Position numbers and translations under genes: made by a program | Part shown: positions 41,120-48,143 of the stretch, one piece after another | Position numbering within the stretch: the first letter of the stretch is position 1 | How the letters are laid out: every line of letters begins with the position of its first letter | The notes under the pieces: generated by a model | Seen by the model: the letters and a program-made list of their open reading frames with translations, nothing else | Databases searched by the model: none | Told to the model about the DNA's origin: nothing | Origin: a virus | Strand: one strand, 5' to 3' | IMG/VR virus record: IMGVR_UViG_3300044492_000149 | Coordinates: 1 to 64,000 of that record | DNA length: 64,000 nt

Positions 41120-42097
41120 ATGCACATCGTCATCTCGTCTGGCCACAGCAAATACGTCGGTGGCGCTAGCGACATCCTCGACGAAGTGACCGAGGCCCGC
41201 AAAGTGGTCGAGGAAGTGGCCAACGAGCTGCGCCTGCGCGGCGTCGAAACGACCACGTTCCACGACAACACCTCCCATGACCAGGACACCAACCTCAAGA
41301 CCATCGTCGATTTTCACAACGGTCGTAAACGCGATCTCGACATCTCGGTGCACTTCAATGCCTACGAGCACACGAACAATCCCCGCGGCACTGAGGTGTT
41401 TTACGGCAGCCCCGAGCAGTTGGCAGCCGAGGTCTCAGCAGCGATCGCCGAAGCTGGTGGGTTCATCGACCGCGGCGCTAAGGACGGCGGCAACTTGTAT
41501 TTCTGCAACAACACTGACATGCCGGCTCTGCTGATCGAGGTTTGCTTCGTCGATAGCGAGGCCGACGCCAGTTGCTACGTCATGAACTTTGAGACCATCT
41601 GTGAGTCTATCGCTGACGTGTTCGGCGATCGCGAGACGATCGAGGTTCCTGATCGACCCGAGCGGCCTGAGCCGCCCGAAGAAGTTGCCGGCGGCGAAGT
41701 GACCACGGGCAAGTGTTCTTGGTTCGGCGGTCCCGATGACGACGGCGTCGATCCTGATGAAGGTCTGGCCTTCATTTACGACGTCGATGACGCCCCGCAC
41801 CTGTTCCTGCCGGACCAGCCGAAAGGCACCACAGGGCTGGCGCGGCGGCTGAACCCCTATGTCCATTACTTCGCGATGCGGTTCGACTACGACGAGATCC
41901 CGAAGAGCGAGCTGCTCCGCCACGTCGGCCTGATCCGCAATCCCAAGACCGGCTTCGCCCTGGAGGCGTTCCCGGCCGATTGGGGACCGCACGAGGACAC
42001 AGGCCGGGTGGTCGACGTCAGCCCGGGCCTCCTGCTCGATCTTGGGCTGGCGACTGACGACGAAGTCGAAGTGATCTTCCCATACAAGGATGCATGA
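41120..42097 (+). CDS. endolysin: N-acetylmuramoyl-L-alanine amidase with C-terminal domain
   Basis: 325 aa. Amidase_3 zinc enzyme in residues 1-175: ISSGHS (His about 9), Glu about 25 (DEVTEAR), ISVHFNAYEH (zinc His near 77) and LLIEVCFVD (catalytic Glu near 139). The C-terminal ~125 residues (GKCSWFGGPDDDGVDPDEGL ... EAFPADWGPHEDTG ... VVDVSPGLLLDLG) look like an RlpA/double-psi-barrel-type wall-associated domain. SD TAGGAGT. Cuts peptidoglycan to release progeny. Confidence 0.88.
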   Translation: MHIVISSGHSKYVGGASDILDEVTEARKVVEEVANELRLRGVETTTFHDNTSHDQDTNLKTIVDFHNGRKRDLDISVHFNAYEHTNNPRGTEVFYGSPEQLAAEVSAAIAEAGGFIDRGAKDGGNLYFCNNTDMPALLIEVCFVDSEADASCYVMNFETICESIADVFGDRETIEVPDRPERPEPPEEVAGGEVTTGKCSWFGGPDDDGVDPDEGLAFIYDVDDAPHLFLPDQPKGTTGLARRLNPYVHYFAMRFDYDEIPKSELLRHVGLIRNPKTGFALEAFPADWGPHEDTGRVVDVSPGLLLDLGLATDDEVEVIFPYKDA

Positions 42098-43287
42098 CCA
42101 TGACGATCTGGCTCTCCTGTGGTGGTTGCAGTGCCAACCAGCCTACCTACCTGCCGGCTTACCCGCCGTCCTGGGACTCTGGCATCACCCCGCCAGCAGC
42201 GCCTGCGCCCACGGTGACTGGGCTGATCCCGTCCTCGTTGCCATACGGCGGTCCTGCCGCATACCTGGAAGTGATCGGCACGGGCTTCGACGGCAGCTCT
42301 ACGATCCTCTTGGATGCCGTACCGGTGCCGACTGAGCGACTCGGCAGCACCAGGTTGCGGACTTTGATTCAACCCGATCTAGTAACTGCGGCGACGCCTG
42401 TGGTGGTAACAGTCCACAACGGTTCGGTGGCAGCCGTTGGCTCTAAGACGTTCAACTACACGGACCCGCCCACGATTGTGGTGACGCCCCACATCACGGG
42501 GGTCAATCCGACTGGCATGGAAACCGACGACCCAGACACCACAGTGCACATCATGGGCACTGGCTTCACCGACACCACGGAGGTCTACGTCAACGGCACG
42601 CCGGTCGAGACCACCCACGTCTCTGACACTGAGCTAACCTACGTGGCTTTGGGTGATTCCGTTGGCGCCCACACGGTCACGGTTGGGGCACCGACGATGC
42701 GCTCTGGTAGTGCTGTCTTTACGGTGACAGCGCCAGCGGCACCGGCACTCACGCTCACGGATTTGATTCCACGGACTGCAGTGGATGGCACGCCGACGCA
42801 AGTTAGGATCATCGGCACTGGCTTCACACCAGCCACAACGGTGACGGCAAGCCTGGAGCCGATTGCCGCTACTTTCGTGTCAGACACCGAACTGACTTAT
42901 CTGGCACCGACCAGCGGTACCGGGATTTTCGCCATCGAAGTCCAAGAAAGTGGTGCCAGGGCCGGGCCGATCTCGTTCATCGTGAGTGCGCCGCCGGCAC
43001 CAGCCGCACCTGTCGTCACATCGATGACGCCGAACACAGTTAGCAGAGCAGAGCCACCGGCGACGATCACGCTCATCGGCACTGGATTTACATCTGACTG
43101 TGTCGTGCTTTGCGATACCAAAACGCCGCCTGAATATGGCGGCACTTACGTCGATGCTACAACTGTCACGTTCGTTGTAACGCCGGCAACTGACACTTGG
43201 CTACTGGGTTCCAACAACATCAGCGTCCGCAACGGTCCCACGGGAAGTCCGCAATCTAGCGCGTTTGTCCTCACGGTTGTTGGTTAG
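42094..43287 (+). CDS. IPT/TIG-repeat protein
   Basis: 397 aa, overlapping the endolysin stop. About four tandem IPT/TIG Ig-like domains, each beginning with a VTGL-P or ITGVNP-type strand and the IGTGF / IMGTGFTDTTEVYVNG motif (about residues 61, 145, 233 and 325). N-terminus MTMTIWLSCGGCSAN holds Cys but is not a clear signal. Such domains decorate tails or bind surface sugars. Position after the lysin is unusual. Confidence 0.8.
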   Translation: MTMTIWLSCGGCSANQPTYLPAYPPSWDSGITPPAAPAPTVTGLIPSSLPYGGPAAYLEVIGTGFDGSSTILLDAVPVPTERLGSTRLRTLIQPDLVTAATPVVVTVHNGSVAAVGSKTFNYTDPPTIVVTPHITGVNPTGMETDDPDTTVHIMGTGFTDTTEVYVNGTPVETTHVSDTELTYVALGDSVGAHTVTVGAPTMRSGSAVFTVTAPAAPALTLTDLIPRTAVDGTPTQVRIIGTGFTPATTVTASLEPIAATFVSDTELTYLAPTSGTGIFAIEVQESGARAGPISFIVSAPPAPAAPVVTSMTPNTVSRAEPPATITLIGTGFTSDCVVLCDTKTPPEYGGTYVDATTVTFVVTPATDTWLLGSNNISVRNGPTGSPQSSAFVLTVVG

Positions 43288-43291
43288 ACCG

Positions 43292-43459
43292 ATGATCGAC
43301 GTCTCGGAGCTGCGCAAGCGCGAGATCGCGGACCAGTTCGCTGATCTGGTGCGTGACAGCGTTTCGGTATTCGAGGCGGCTGACATCTTGGCCACTAAGT
43401 ACGGTATGTCGCGGCCGGAGATCCTCGCGATCGTCAAGGAGATCAAAGGGAGCTTATGA
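43292..43459 (+). CDS. small helical protein
   Basis: 55 aa from ATG 43292; the TTG-started longer form at 43265 overlaps the previous gene and is less likely. Helical: ELRKREIADQFADLVRDSVS, then AADILATKYGMSRPEILAIV resembles a short HTH-like pair. Immediately before a two-TM protein. Confidence 0.6.
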   Translation: MIDVSELRKREIADQFADLVRDSVSVFEAADILATKYGMSRPEILAIVKEIKGSL

Positions 43460-43460
43460 C

Positions 43461-43637
43461 ATGGGCGCAAACATCTGGTTCTGGATCATCTACGTTCTCA
43501 CGCTGGTGTTCGGAGTTTGGGGCATGAACCCTTGGAGGCCGGCCAATCAGCCGTGGGCACCATTCGGCGGCTGGCTGATCCTGTTCATTCTGGTTGGCAT
43601 CCTCGGCATCGCGGTATTTGGCTCTCCAATACGGTAG
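43461..43637 (+). CDS. two-TM membrane protein, holin candidate
   Basis: 58 aa from ATG 43461. TM1 about 4-21 (IWFWIIYVLTLVFGVWG), TM2 about 36-54 (GWLILFILVGILGIAVFG). Last gene of the late operon, with the terminator about 100 nt on. A class II holin-like topology; an alternative to the single-TM protein at 40929. Gap 43638-43740 holds only dyads such as CCCGGC-CCT-GCCGGG. Confidence 0.6.
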   Translation: MGANIWFWIIYVLTLVFGVWGMNPWRPANQPWAPFGGWLILFILVGILGIAVFGSPIR

Positions 43638-43737
43638 CCGAGTGAGCCGTTTCCCGGCCCTGCCGGGAGGCGTCCCGCCCATCAATATCTGCCGCGACTC
43701 GGCCGGCGAACGCTGTTGATACTCAAACTGGTTCTAC

Positions 43738-43920
43738 TCAAACCCCGGGCACTCCCGCCTGGGGTTCTTTTTTGTCCTTTTCAAGGTGCTGCCACCCTAT
43801 CGAAACGAGCTCAAGCGAGGGGGCGCGTTTGCCGTAGTTCGTTTCGGTCCACCATCGTTGCTTGAATTTTATCGGCAGGTGCTGCCATTCTTCGTGAGTG
43901 AACACCGGCTCGTAGGTCAA
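43738..43920 (-). CDS. small hypothetical protein
   Basis: 60 aa on the minus strand. Starts MTYEPVFTHEEWQHLPIKFK then QRWWTETNYGKRAPS; Trp/Lys/Glu-rich, soluble. Last gene of the leftward block; its 3' end runs through the late terminator region. No family recognised. Confidence 0.55.
   Translation of the reverse strand: MTYEPVFTHEEWQHLPIKFKQRWWTETNYGKRAPSLELVSIGWQHLEKDKKEPQAGVPGV
43741..43772 (+). terminator. late operon intrinsic terminator
   Basis: AACCCCGGGC (43741-43750), loop ACTCCC, GCCTGGGGTT (43757-43766; one G-U pair), then CTTTTTT. Strong stem with U-run, at the convergence of the rightward late operon and the leftward gene block. Confidence 0.88.
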
Positions 43921-43923
43921 GAC

Positions 43924-44274
43924 TCACTCCTTGAACCTGTGCATGATCCCGGCCACGTTCGCCAGCGCCGCCTCGGCCGCCTCCAGTCTCCGGCGCAGCT
44001 GCTCGACGTAGTCATCCAACGGCATCTGCGTGATCGCGCGCAGCCGCTCAGTCTCGGCGCGCAGTCGCTCAATCTCAGCACAATAGTGCTTATGTCGAAT
44101 TTCGTGGCGAGCCTCAATCTCTCGCACATGAATTGCGTGTTGCTCACCGTCGATACCAAATAACTCGCGCAGCCGCTCAATCTCGTCGGCGGCCTCGTTC
44201 AGCATTGGCGCAATCTCCGTGGTGTGTGCGTTGGGATGGGTATAGGCGCGCAACTGCTCAATAATGTCTGTCAT
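43924..44274 (-). CDS. coiled-coil protein, MTDIIEQLR family
   Basis: 116 aa from ATG 44274, chosen for the strong SD AGAGGAAACC before it; a GTG at 44301 is in-frame but lies within the upstream microprotein. MTDIIEQLRAY, then NEAADEIERLRELFGIDGEQ and long charged heptads (EIERLRAETERLRA...). Common small phage protein type with an EAADEIERLR motif. Function unknown. Confidence 0.7.
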   Translation of the reverse strand: MTDIIEQLRAYTHPNAHTTEIAPMLNEAADEIERLRELFGIDGEQHAIHVREIEARHEIRHKHYCAEIERLRAETERLRAITQMPLDDYVEQLRRRLEAAEAALANVAGIMHRFKE

Positions 44275-44282
44275 GGTTTCCT

Positions 44283-44366
44283 CTACCGCATCAACAGCCA
44301 CGCAATGGCGGTACCGACGGCAAGATAAATAAAGACGGCGATGACCAGTATTTCGATCCAGCTCAT
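44283..44366 (-). CDS. single-TM microprotein (27 aa)
   Basis: ATG 44366 overlaps the upstream gene's TGA (CAATGAG). Encodes MSWIEILVIAVFIYLAVGTA then IAWLLMR, nearly all membrane helix. Coupled starts on both sides argue for real coding. Confidence 0.45.
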   Translation of the reverse strand: MSWIEILVIAVFIYLAVGTAIAWLLMR

Positions 44367-44494
44367 TGGCTCAGCTTCTTGACGGTGCGCATGATGGCGT
44401 GACGCATCCGACGGTGGCACTGATCCTCGCGCATCACTTGCGCCAGCAGGCGCAATAGAACGCGAAGCTCATGGCGTAATTCGCGCTTGGTCAT
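44363..44494 (-). CDS. small basic protein (43 aa)
   Basis: ATG 44494 overlaps the upstream stop (TAATG). Arg/Leu-rich helix: MTKRELRHELRVLLRLLAQV then MREDQCHRRMRHAIMRTVKK. Amphipathic and basic; might bind nucleic acid or membrane. Not recognised. Confidence 0.45.
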   Translation of the reverse strand: MTKRELRHELRVLLRLLAQVMREDQCHRRMRHAIMRTVKKLSQ

Positions 44495-44772
44495 TAGCTC
44501 GCCCTATGGAAAACTAGCTTGCCGTTTTCCTCCGACACCGTACCAGTGACCTTGCCGCTGGGATCGCGGACGATGCGACTGCCGTCTTCCAGCAGCTCGA
44601 CCATGCCGACCAGCTCACCCTTGGCATCGCGCAAATAGATCATGTTGCCAAGCTTGGTGGCGGTGCCGGCTTTGACACCGTCGCTGGTCATGACGTCGGT
44701 AGTTTCAGGCATCTGTGCCGCCGCAACCGACGTCATTGCGATCAGGGCGATCACGCTTACAAGATTTCTCAT
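44494..44772 (-). CDS. small periplasmic protein with signal peptide
   Basis: 92 aa. Signal peptide MRNLVSVIALIAMTSVAAAQ, cleavage after AAA (about 19). Mature domain has repeated strand motifs (GNMIYLRDAKGELVGMVELL, RIVRDPSGKVTGTVSEENGK), like a small beta sheet. No Cys. Overlaps its neighbours on both sides. Function unknown. Confidence 0.65.
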   Translation of the reverse strand: MRNLVSVIALIAMTSVAAAQMPETTDVMTSDGVKAGTATKLGNMIYLRDAKGELVGMVELLEDGSRIVRDPSGKVTGTVSEENGKLVFHRAS

Positions 44773-45065
44773 TCTCGGTGCTCCTCTCGTCGTTTCATCA
44801 ATAGTTCTCGTAACCGCTTGATCTCAGCGGTATCAAATTTGCGTAGTTCGCGGCAGGTATCCAACGCATCTTGCAGCCGCTGAATTTCAGCAAGCAGATC
44901 GACGTTCCTCTGCCGGACGTCTTCCCACTGCTTGCGCTGCTGCTCGACCTCAGAACGAAGAGCTAAAACCTCGGCCTCGGCGCTCTTGGCTATCGAGCGA
45001 TATAGTTTGCCACCAGTGTTACGGCCATTGTCCATTTGTTCGGCGGCCTCATCTTTGTCAGTCAT
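44769..45065 (-). CDS. coiled-coil protein
   Basis: 98 aa, SD GGGAGGAAG before ATG. Heptad-rich middle: EAEVLALRSEVEQQRKQWED then NVDLLAEIQRLQDALDTCRE, ending basic (LMKRREEHRE). Probably dimeric. Function unknown. Confidence 0.65.
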   Translation of the reverse strand: MTDKDEAAEQMDNGRNTGGKLYRSIAKSAEAEVLALRSEVEQQRKQWEDVRQRNVDLLAEIQRLQDALDTCRELRKFDTAEIKRLRELLMKRREEHRE

Positions 45066-45087
45066 GCTTGTCTTCCTCCCGGCCCCC

Positions 45088-45228
45088 TCAACGATACGGT
45101 CCCCATGACCGGATCAGCGATATTCGCCACCCCCATTTCCGCGACGGAGGGAACGTGATCTGCCACCAGTTTGGTCCGCGCGTTAACAGACGGCTGGTGT
45201 GACCCTGGTATCCAAAAATCAATCGCAT
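45088..45228 (-). CDS. small basic Trp-rich protein (46 aa)
   Basis: ATG 45228 with SD AGGAGAG 5-6 nt upstream; ends at TGA 45088-45090. MRLIFGYQGHTSRLLTRGPN then WWQITFPPSRKWGWRISLIR. Five Trp and many Arg. SD support is good; no homolog recognised. Confidence 0.55.
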   Translation of the reverse strand: MRLIFGYQGHTSRLLTRGPNWWQITFPPSRKWGWRISLIRSWGPYR

Positions 45229-45259
45229 TTGACTCTCCTGTTCTTACGGGGTTGGAGCT

Positions 45260-45598
45260 TTAGAGCACGCCGACGAACCGACCGTGGCATTCATACGAAC
45301 AGAAGGCATAGTTGCCTTCTATGTCGGCATCGTCCTCGCTCATCGACTTCCCGCAGTTCGAGCACTCGATTGTCCCGTCAAACTCGACGTATTCGCCAAT
45401 ACCGCGCGACGGAAACTGATCCTTGGTCGGATCAACGATTTCCCCGTTCGGACGCTTGGCCCACCAATGAGGTTGTTCACCCCACATCGGACAATGATAG
45501 TGACCTTGGACAAGGGTTAGGCTGGGGTCGGCGGCTATCAGTGCCTCGGACATCTCCTTGCACTTGCCGCGATACCGTTCGTAGTCTGTGGTTGTCAT
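45260..45598 (-). CDS. zinc-ribbon-like hypothetical protein
   Basis: 112 aa from ATG 45598 (GGGAGGGTGG upstream; ATGA overlap with the previous microprotein). The N-terminal half is helical (RGKCKEMSEALIAADPSLTL), then GHYHCPMWGEQPHWWAKRPN, and the C-terminal part has IECSNCGKSMSEDDADIEGN then YAFCSYECH (two CxxC pairs), likely one zinc site. Function unknown. Confidence 0.68.
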   Translation of the reverse strand: MTTTDYERYRGKCKEMSEALIAADPSLTLVQGHYHCPMWGEQPHWWAKRPNGEIVDPTKDQFPSRGIGEYVEFDGTIECSNCGKSMSEDDADIEGNYAFCSYECHGRFVGVL

Positions 45599-45678
45599 GA
45601 CCCACCCTCCCACTTGGCGCGGTATAATGCCTCCTTTAGCCTCAACTGGGCGCGCAGCCGCTCAACAATGTCTGTCAT
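45595..45678 (-). CDS. microprotein (27 aa), MTDIVERLR type
   Basis: ATG 45678 to TGA 45595-45597, overlapping both neighbours' start/stop codons. MTDIVERLRAQLRLKEALYR then AKWEGGS. Its N-terminus is closely related to MTDIIEQLRAY of the 43924-44274 protein, suggesting a duplicated short leader domain. Confidence 0.5.
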   Translation of the reverse strand: MTDIVERLRAQLRLKEALYRAKWEGGS

Positions 45679-45875
45679 AGCCACGTGAACCTTTTCGCCT
45701 TAGCGACTTCCTCAGGCATCGTCCAGTTGCCTTGGGCGGTCTGCCGCACGACGCTCTTCCGAACCCAGGCCTTGACGTCGCCGTGAACCAGGCAGACGGC
45801 AGCGTCTGTCTCCTTCACGACTAGGGCCACCACCTCTACTTGCCGGCCGGGGGACCGTTTCACTGCCATGACCAT
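45675..45875 (-). CDS. small hypothetical protein
   Basis: 66 aa, SD AGGAG upstream; ATG at 45875 or 45869. Beta-rich: RQVEVVALVVKETDAAVCLV then HGDVKAWVRKSVVRQTAQGN. Could be a small beta barrel. Function unknown. Confidence 0.6.
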   Translation of the reverse strand: MVMAVKRSPGRQVEVVALVVKETDAAVCLVHGDVKAWVRKSVVRQTAQGNWTMPEEVAKAKRFTWL

Positions 45876-45878
45876 AAC

Positions 45879-46415
45879 CTAAGCTCCTGTCATCGAGTCG
45901 AATATCTCTTTAGCTGAATGGGGTTTGACGATGTTGATGTTCGTCCGGATCTCGTGCCACTGACCATCCTCGCAGAATGGCGGGGCGAGCAGCAGGAACG
46001 CGTCTCGGGAGCCAGTCCGAACAAGGGTACCTATACCGTCCTGCGCCCGTCGGGCCACCCACTCGCGAAGGGCGGAGTCTCTATGGGCCTCCGGGTACCG
46101 CGGGTCGATCCAGACCTGGACGACCGTCATGTTTTTCTTAGTCCCCGTGGCGTTGTCTTCCATCGTGATGAAGTCTGGCAGAATGTCGAGGACGTAGTGG
46201 GACCGATCGGGCCGCGACAGATCCGAAGCGTCGTCGTTGATCAACCAACGGCAGTTCCAGAGGCCACACTCGACGGGGAACTCCGCCGTGTGATAGACCG
46301 TGCAGCCCTTGTGGAATTTCTGGAACCTGCAGGTCGTGTTGGCCGGCTTGTCGATCCCGTTCACGGGCAAAAGCTTGCAGCACAGTTGACAGTCGCCACA
46401 GTACCGGCGAGTCAT
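45879..46415 (-). CDS. YkgJ-like Cys-cluster protein
   Basis: 178 aa. N-terminal CGDCQLCCKLLPV (residues about 6-18) followed by CRFQKFHKGCTVY and VECGLWNCRWL: the CxxCxxCC pattern of YkgJ/UPF0153-type proteins, which probably bind Zn or Fe-S. The rest (PDFITMEDNATGTKKNMTVV) is the family's C-terminal half. Rarely phage-borne; role unknown. Overlaps the upstream gene by 4 nt. Confidence 0.78.
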   Translation of the reverse strand: MTRRYCGDCQLCCKLLPVNGIDKPANTTCRFQKFHKGCTVYHTAEFPVECGLWNCRWLINDDASDLSRPDRSHYVLDILPDFITMEDNATGTKKNMTVVQVWIDPRYPEAHRDSALREWVARRAQDGIGTLVRTGSRDAFLLLAPPFCEDGQWHEIRTNINIVKPHSAKEIFDSMTGA

Positions 46416-46651
46416 TTCGGTTCTCCAACGCTGATGGCAACGACGGGGTGGACTTGACCTTTGATGTGCAAGTGGACAGGCATGCCAGCGTTGAGTCGTT
46501 TCAGTTCTGTCTCAGTCGGTATCCAGGCTGATATCATCCAGCCGTCCCGGTCCAGGATCTCCAGCGTGTGGCAGATCCCGAGCTCCTCATGGTCCCATTC
46601 CACGGGAGCGCCAAGACGACGCGTGTGGCCTTCTAAGGGCGAGGCTTTCAT
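46412..46651 (-). CDS. small hypothetical protein
   Basis: 79 aa, ATGA overlap on both ends. DHEELGICHTLEILDRDGWM then RLNAGMPVHLHIKGQVHPVV, mostly beta strands; unknown. Confidence 0.6.
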   Translation of the reverse strand: MKASPLEGHTRRLGAPVEWDHEELGICHTLEILDRDGWMISAWIPTETELKRLNAGMPVHLHIKGQVHPVVAISVGEPK

Positions 46652-46926
46652 GCTGTCCCCTTCATTTCCGGCTGACCTTCGAAGCGGGCGATCATCTCTT
46701 TCATCAGCACCACGACGTCTTTGCGGTCAGCACCATTGGAGATGTAGTTGCAGCGTGTATCGCCCGCGTTGAATTCCTCATACGGAAACACCATCAGCAC
46801 AAAGCCAGTCTTGCGCGCTTTGCCTTTGACCTCGCCATTGAAGATGACGTCAAGATGTCGCGCCACCTCATTCATCATCTTGTAGTATTCTGGCTGGATC
46901 GGTTGATCGCCCAAGCGCTCAGTCAT
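46648..46926 (-). CDS. small conserved phage-type protein
   Basis: 92 aa from ATG 46926, overlapping the upstream TGA; an in-frame ATG at 46983 lies inside the upstream gene. FNAGDTRCNYISNGADRKDV then LMKEMIARFEGQPEMKG are motifs I recognise from phage hypothetical proteins; helical C-terminus. Function unknown. Confidence 0.65.
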   Translation of the reverse strand: MTERLGDQPIQPEYYKMMNEVARHLDVIFNGEVKGKARKTGFVLMVFPYEEFNAGDTRCNYISNGADRKDVVVLMKEMIARFEGQPEMKGTA

Positions 46927-47309
46927 CGGTTGCATCTCCAGGATTTGCCGCCATTGATGTAGTACCGACCTTTGCCGCGGCAAATGTCGTGCTGCCGAGC
47001 CTCGCGCTGCCGGGTCCGTTTCTTCTTGACTGGTGTCGACACGGGTGTCGACACCGGTTCAGGCTCTTCGACGATCGCCACGGTCTCGATAGGTTTAATA
47101 GATTCAACAGGTTTGGGTCTGACGATTTCGATGGTCCTGATGGCCGTCGCCGGTTTCCACTGATCGTTGAACGTAAGAGGAGCCACGACCTCAGGTTTCT
47201 TGGTTGGTATTGCCCGGTCCGTTTTCTTCGCAGCTGGAGAACCCTGGCTCAGGACCAGGATCACCAGAGCGATGACCAGAAAGGTCTTCTTGATCTGCAG
47301 AAGCGTCAT
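46923..47309 (-). CDS. membrane-anchored Pro-rich periplasmic protein
   Basis: 128 aa from ATG 47309 (overlaps upstream TGA). N-terminal TM or uncleaved signal (TFLVIALVILVLSQGSPA, about 9-26), Pro/Lys/Val-rich extended linker (PEPVSTPVSTPVKKK), then a C-terminal knot DICRGKGRYYINGGKSWRCN with two Cys. TonB-like or spanin-like architecture but no clear partner. A possible envelope-spanning accessory. Confidence 0.6.
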   Translation of the reverse strand: MTLLQIKKTFLVIALVILVLSQGSPAAKKTDRAIPTKKPEVVAPLTFNDQWKPATAIRTIEIVRPKPVESIKPIETVAIVEEPEPVSTPVSTPVKKKRTRQREARQHDICRGKGRYYINGGKSWRCNR

Positions 47310-47683
47310 GCGGGGTACAGGCCAATGTAGCACGTGCCGCTCGACGAGAGCTGGGGCGTGATGTAGTGCTTGCCTTGCTTGCACATGAAGTACAGATCAC
47401 CTTTGTTATCGACCTGCAATTCCTGCCGGTCGCCGATGCTGCAATCGAACCCGCCGTCGAGCTCGACGACGACCCCGGGCTTAGCCTCAGCCGCCAATAG
47501 GTAAACGCGGCCGTTTACGTCCGAGAGGGACTTTTCCTCGGTCTCCCAGCGGCGGGAGAAGTTCAAGAGCCAGACCCGTTGGTCCAGGGTCAGGTTGTCG
47601 TCGAACAGATGCTCATCGGCAGATCCCAGGTTGAGCCCCTGGGCCTCGTTCCACTCTTTGTATTCCTCGATCAATTTTTCCAT
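47306..47683 (-). CDS. hypothetical protein
   Basis: 125 aa from ATG 47683; the longer ORF to 47833 runs through a terminator hairpin and is unlikely. MEKLIEEYKEWNEAQGLNLG helix, then RVWLLNFSRRWETEEKSLSD and beta-rich end. Only CKQGKHYITP-type loops with 3 Cys. Function unknown. First gene after the terminator at 47.7 kb. Confidence 0.6.
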   Translation of the reverse strand: MEKLIEEYKEWNEAQGLNLGSADEHLFDDNLTLDQRVWLLNFSRRWETEEKSLSDVNGRVYLLAAEAKPGVVVELDGGFDCSIGDRQELQVDNKGDLYFMCKQGKHYITPQLSSSGTCYIGLYPA

Positions 47684-47697
47684 GACAGGTCCTCGTT

Positions 47698-47737
47698 TGA
47701 AAAAGCCCACCAGGGACGCAATACCTTGCCCGGTGGG
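47698..47737 (-). terminator. intrinsic terminator of polymerase operon
   Basis: Minus strand CCCACCGGG ... CCCTGGTGGG with a single-base bulge, then CTTTTTC. Ends the leftward transcript of DNA polymerase and its partner; the accessory block below needs its own promoter or readthrough. Confidence 0.75.
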
Positions 47738-47744
47738 GGTGGTC

Positions 47745-48143
47745 TCAGCTGGCCTCAGGCACGGGTGCTGGGCGGAGGGGTGTAACCCTATGGTCCGAGG
47801 GGTTTTGCGCGCTCCTGAACGCCCTGTGGGCAAAGCTCGGGGACTGTGGCGGCAGGAACTCCGTCAGCAGCTGGGCCAGGCTAAGGATCAGGGTCTCGTA
47901 GGCCACCCGGGCCGCATCAGATTTCCGAGCAGTTTCCTCGGCCCGGACCAGCCGCTCCTGAGTATCGTGGGAGGTCAGGCGCAGATGGTCAAGTTCCATC
48001 GTGGTCATCTTGAGCTCTTCCTTGATCGCCTCCAGCTCCTGCCGGCGGGCTTCTGAGAGCTCGACCACAGCCCGGTGGGCGGCCGTCGCAGCTTCGATCT
48101 GGCGGATGGAGTCGTCAGACAGGTTCGGGTGGTTTTCGTTCAT
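47745..48143 (-). CDS. coiled-coil protein downstream of DNA polymerase
   Basis: 132 aa from ATG 48143, overlapping the polymerase TGA. Long coiled coil (about 15-85): IEAATAAHRAVVELSEARRQ then ELEAIKEELKMTTMELDHLR. C-terminal third is Pro/Arg-rich. Possibly a polymerase or replication accessory by coupling; unknown. Confidence 0.65.
   Translation of the reverse strand: MNENHPNLSDDSIRQIEAATAAHRAVVELSEARRQELEAIKEELKMTTMELDHLRLTSHDTQERLVRAEETARKSDAARVAYETLILSLAQLLTEFLPPQSPSFAHRAFRSAQNPSDHRVTPLRPAPVPEAS

Noticed and set aside
43653-43667. CCCGGC-CCT-GCCGGG dyad as operon terminator
   Set aside because: No U-run after it; the stronger stem with CTTTTTT at 43741 is the better terminator.
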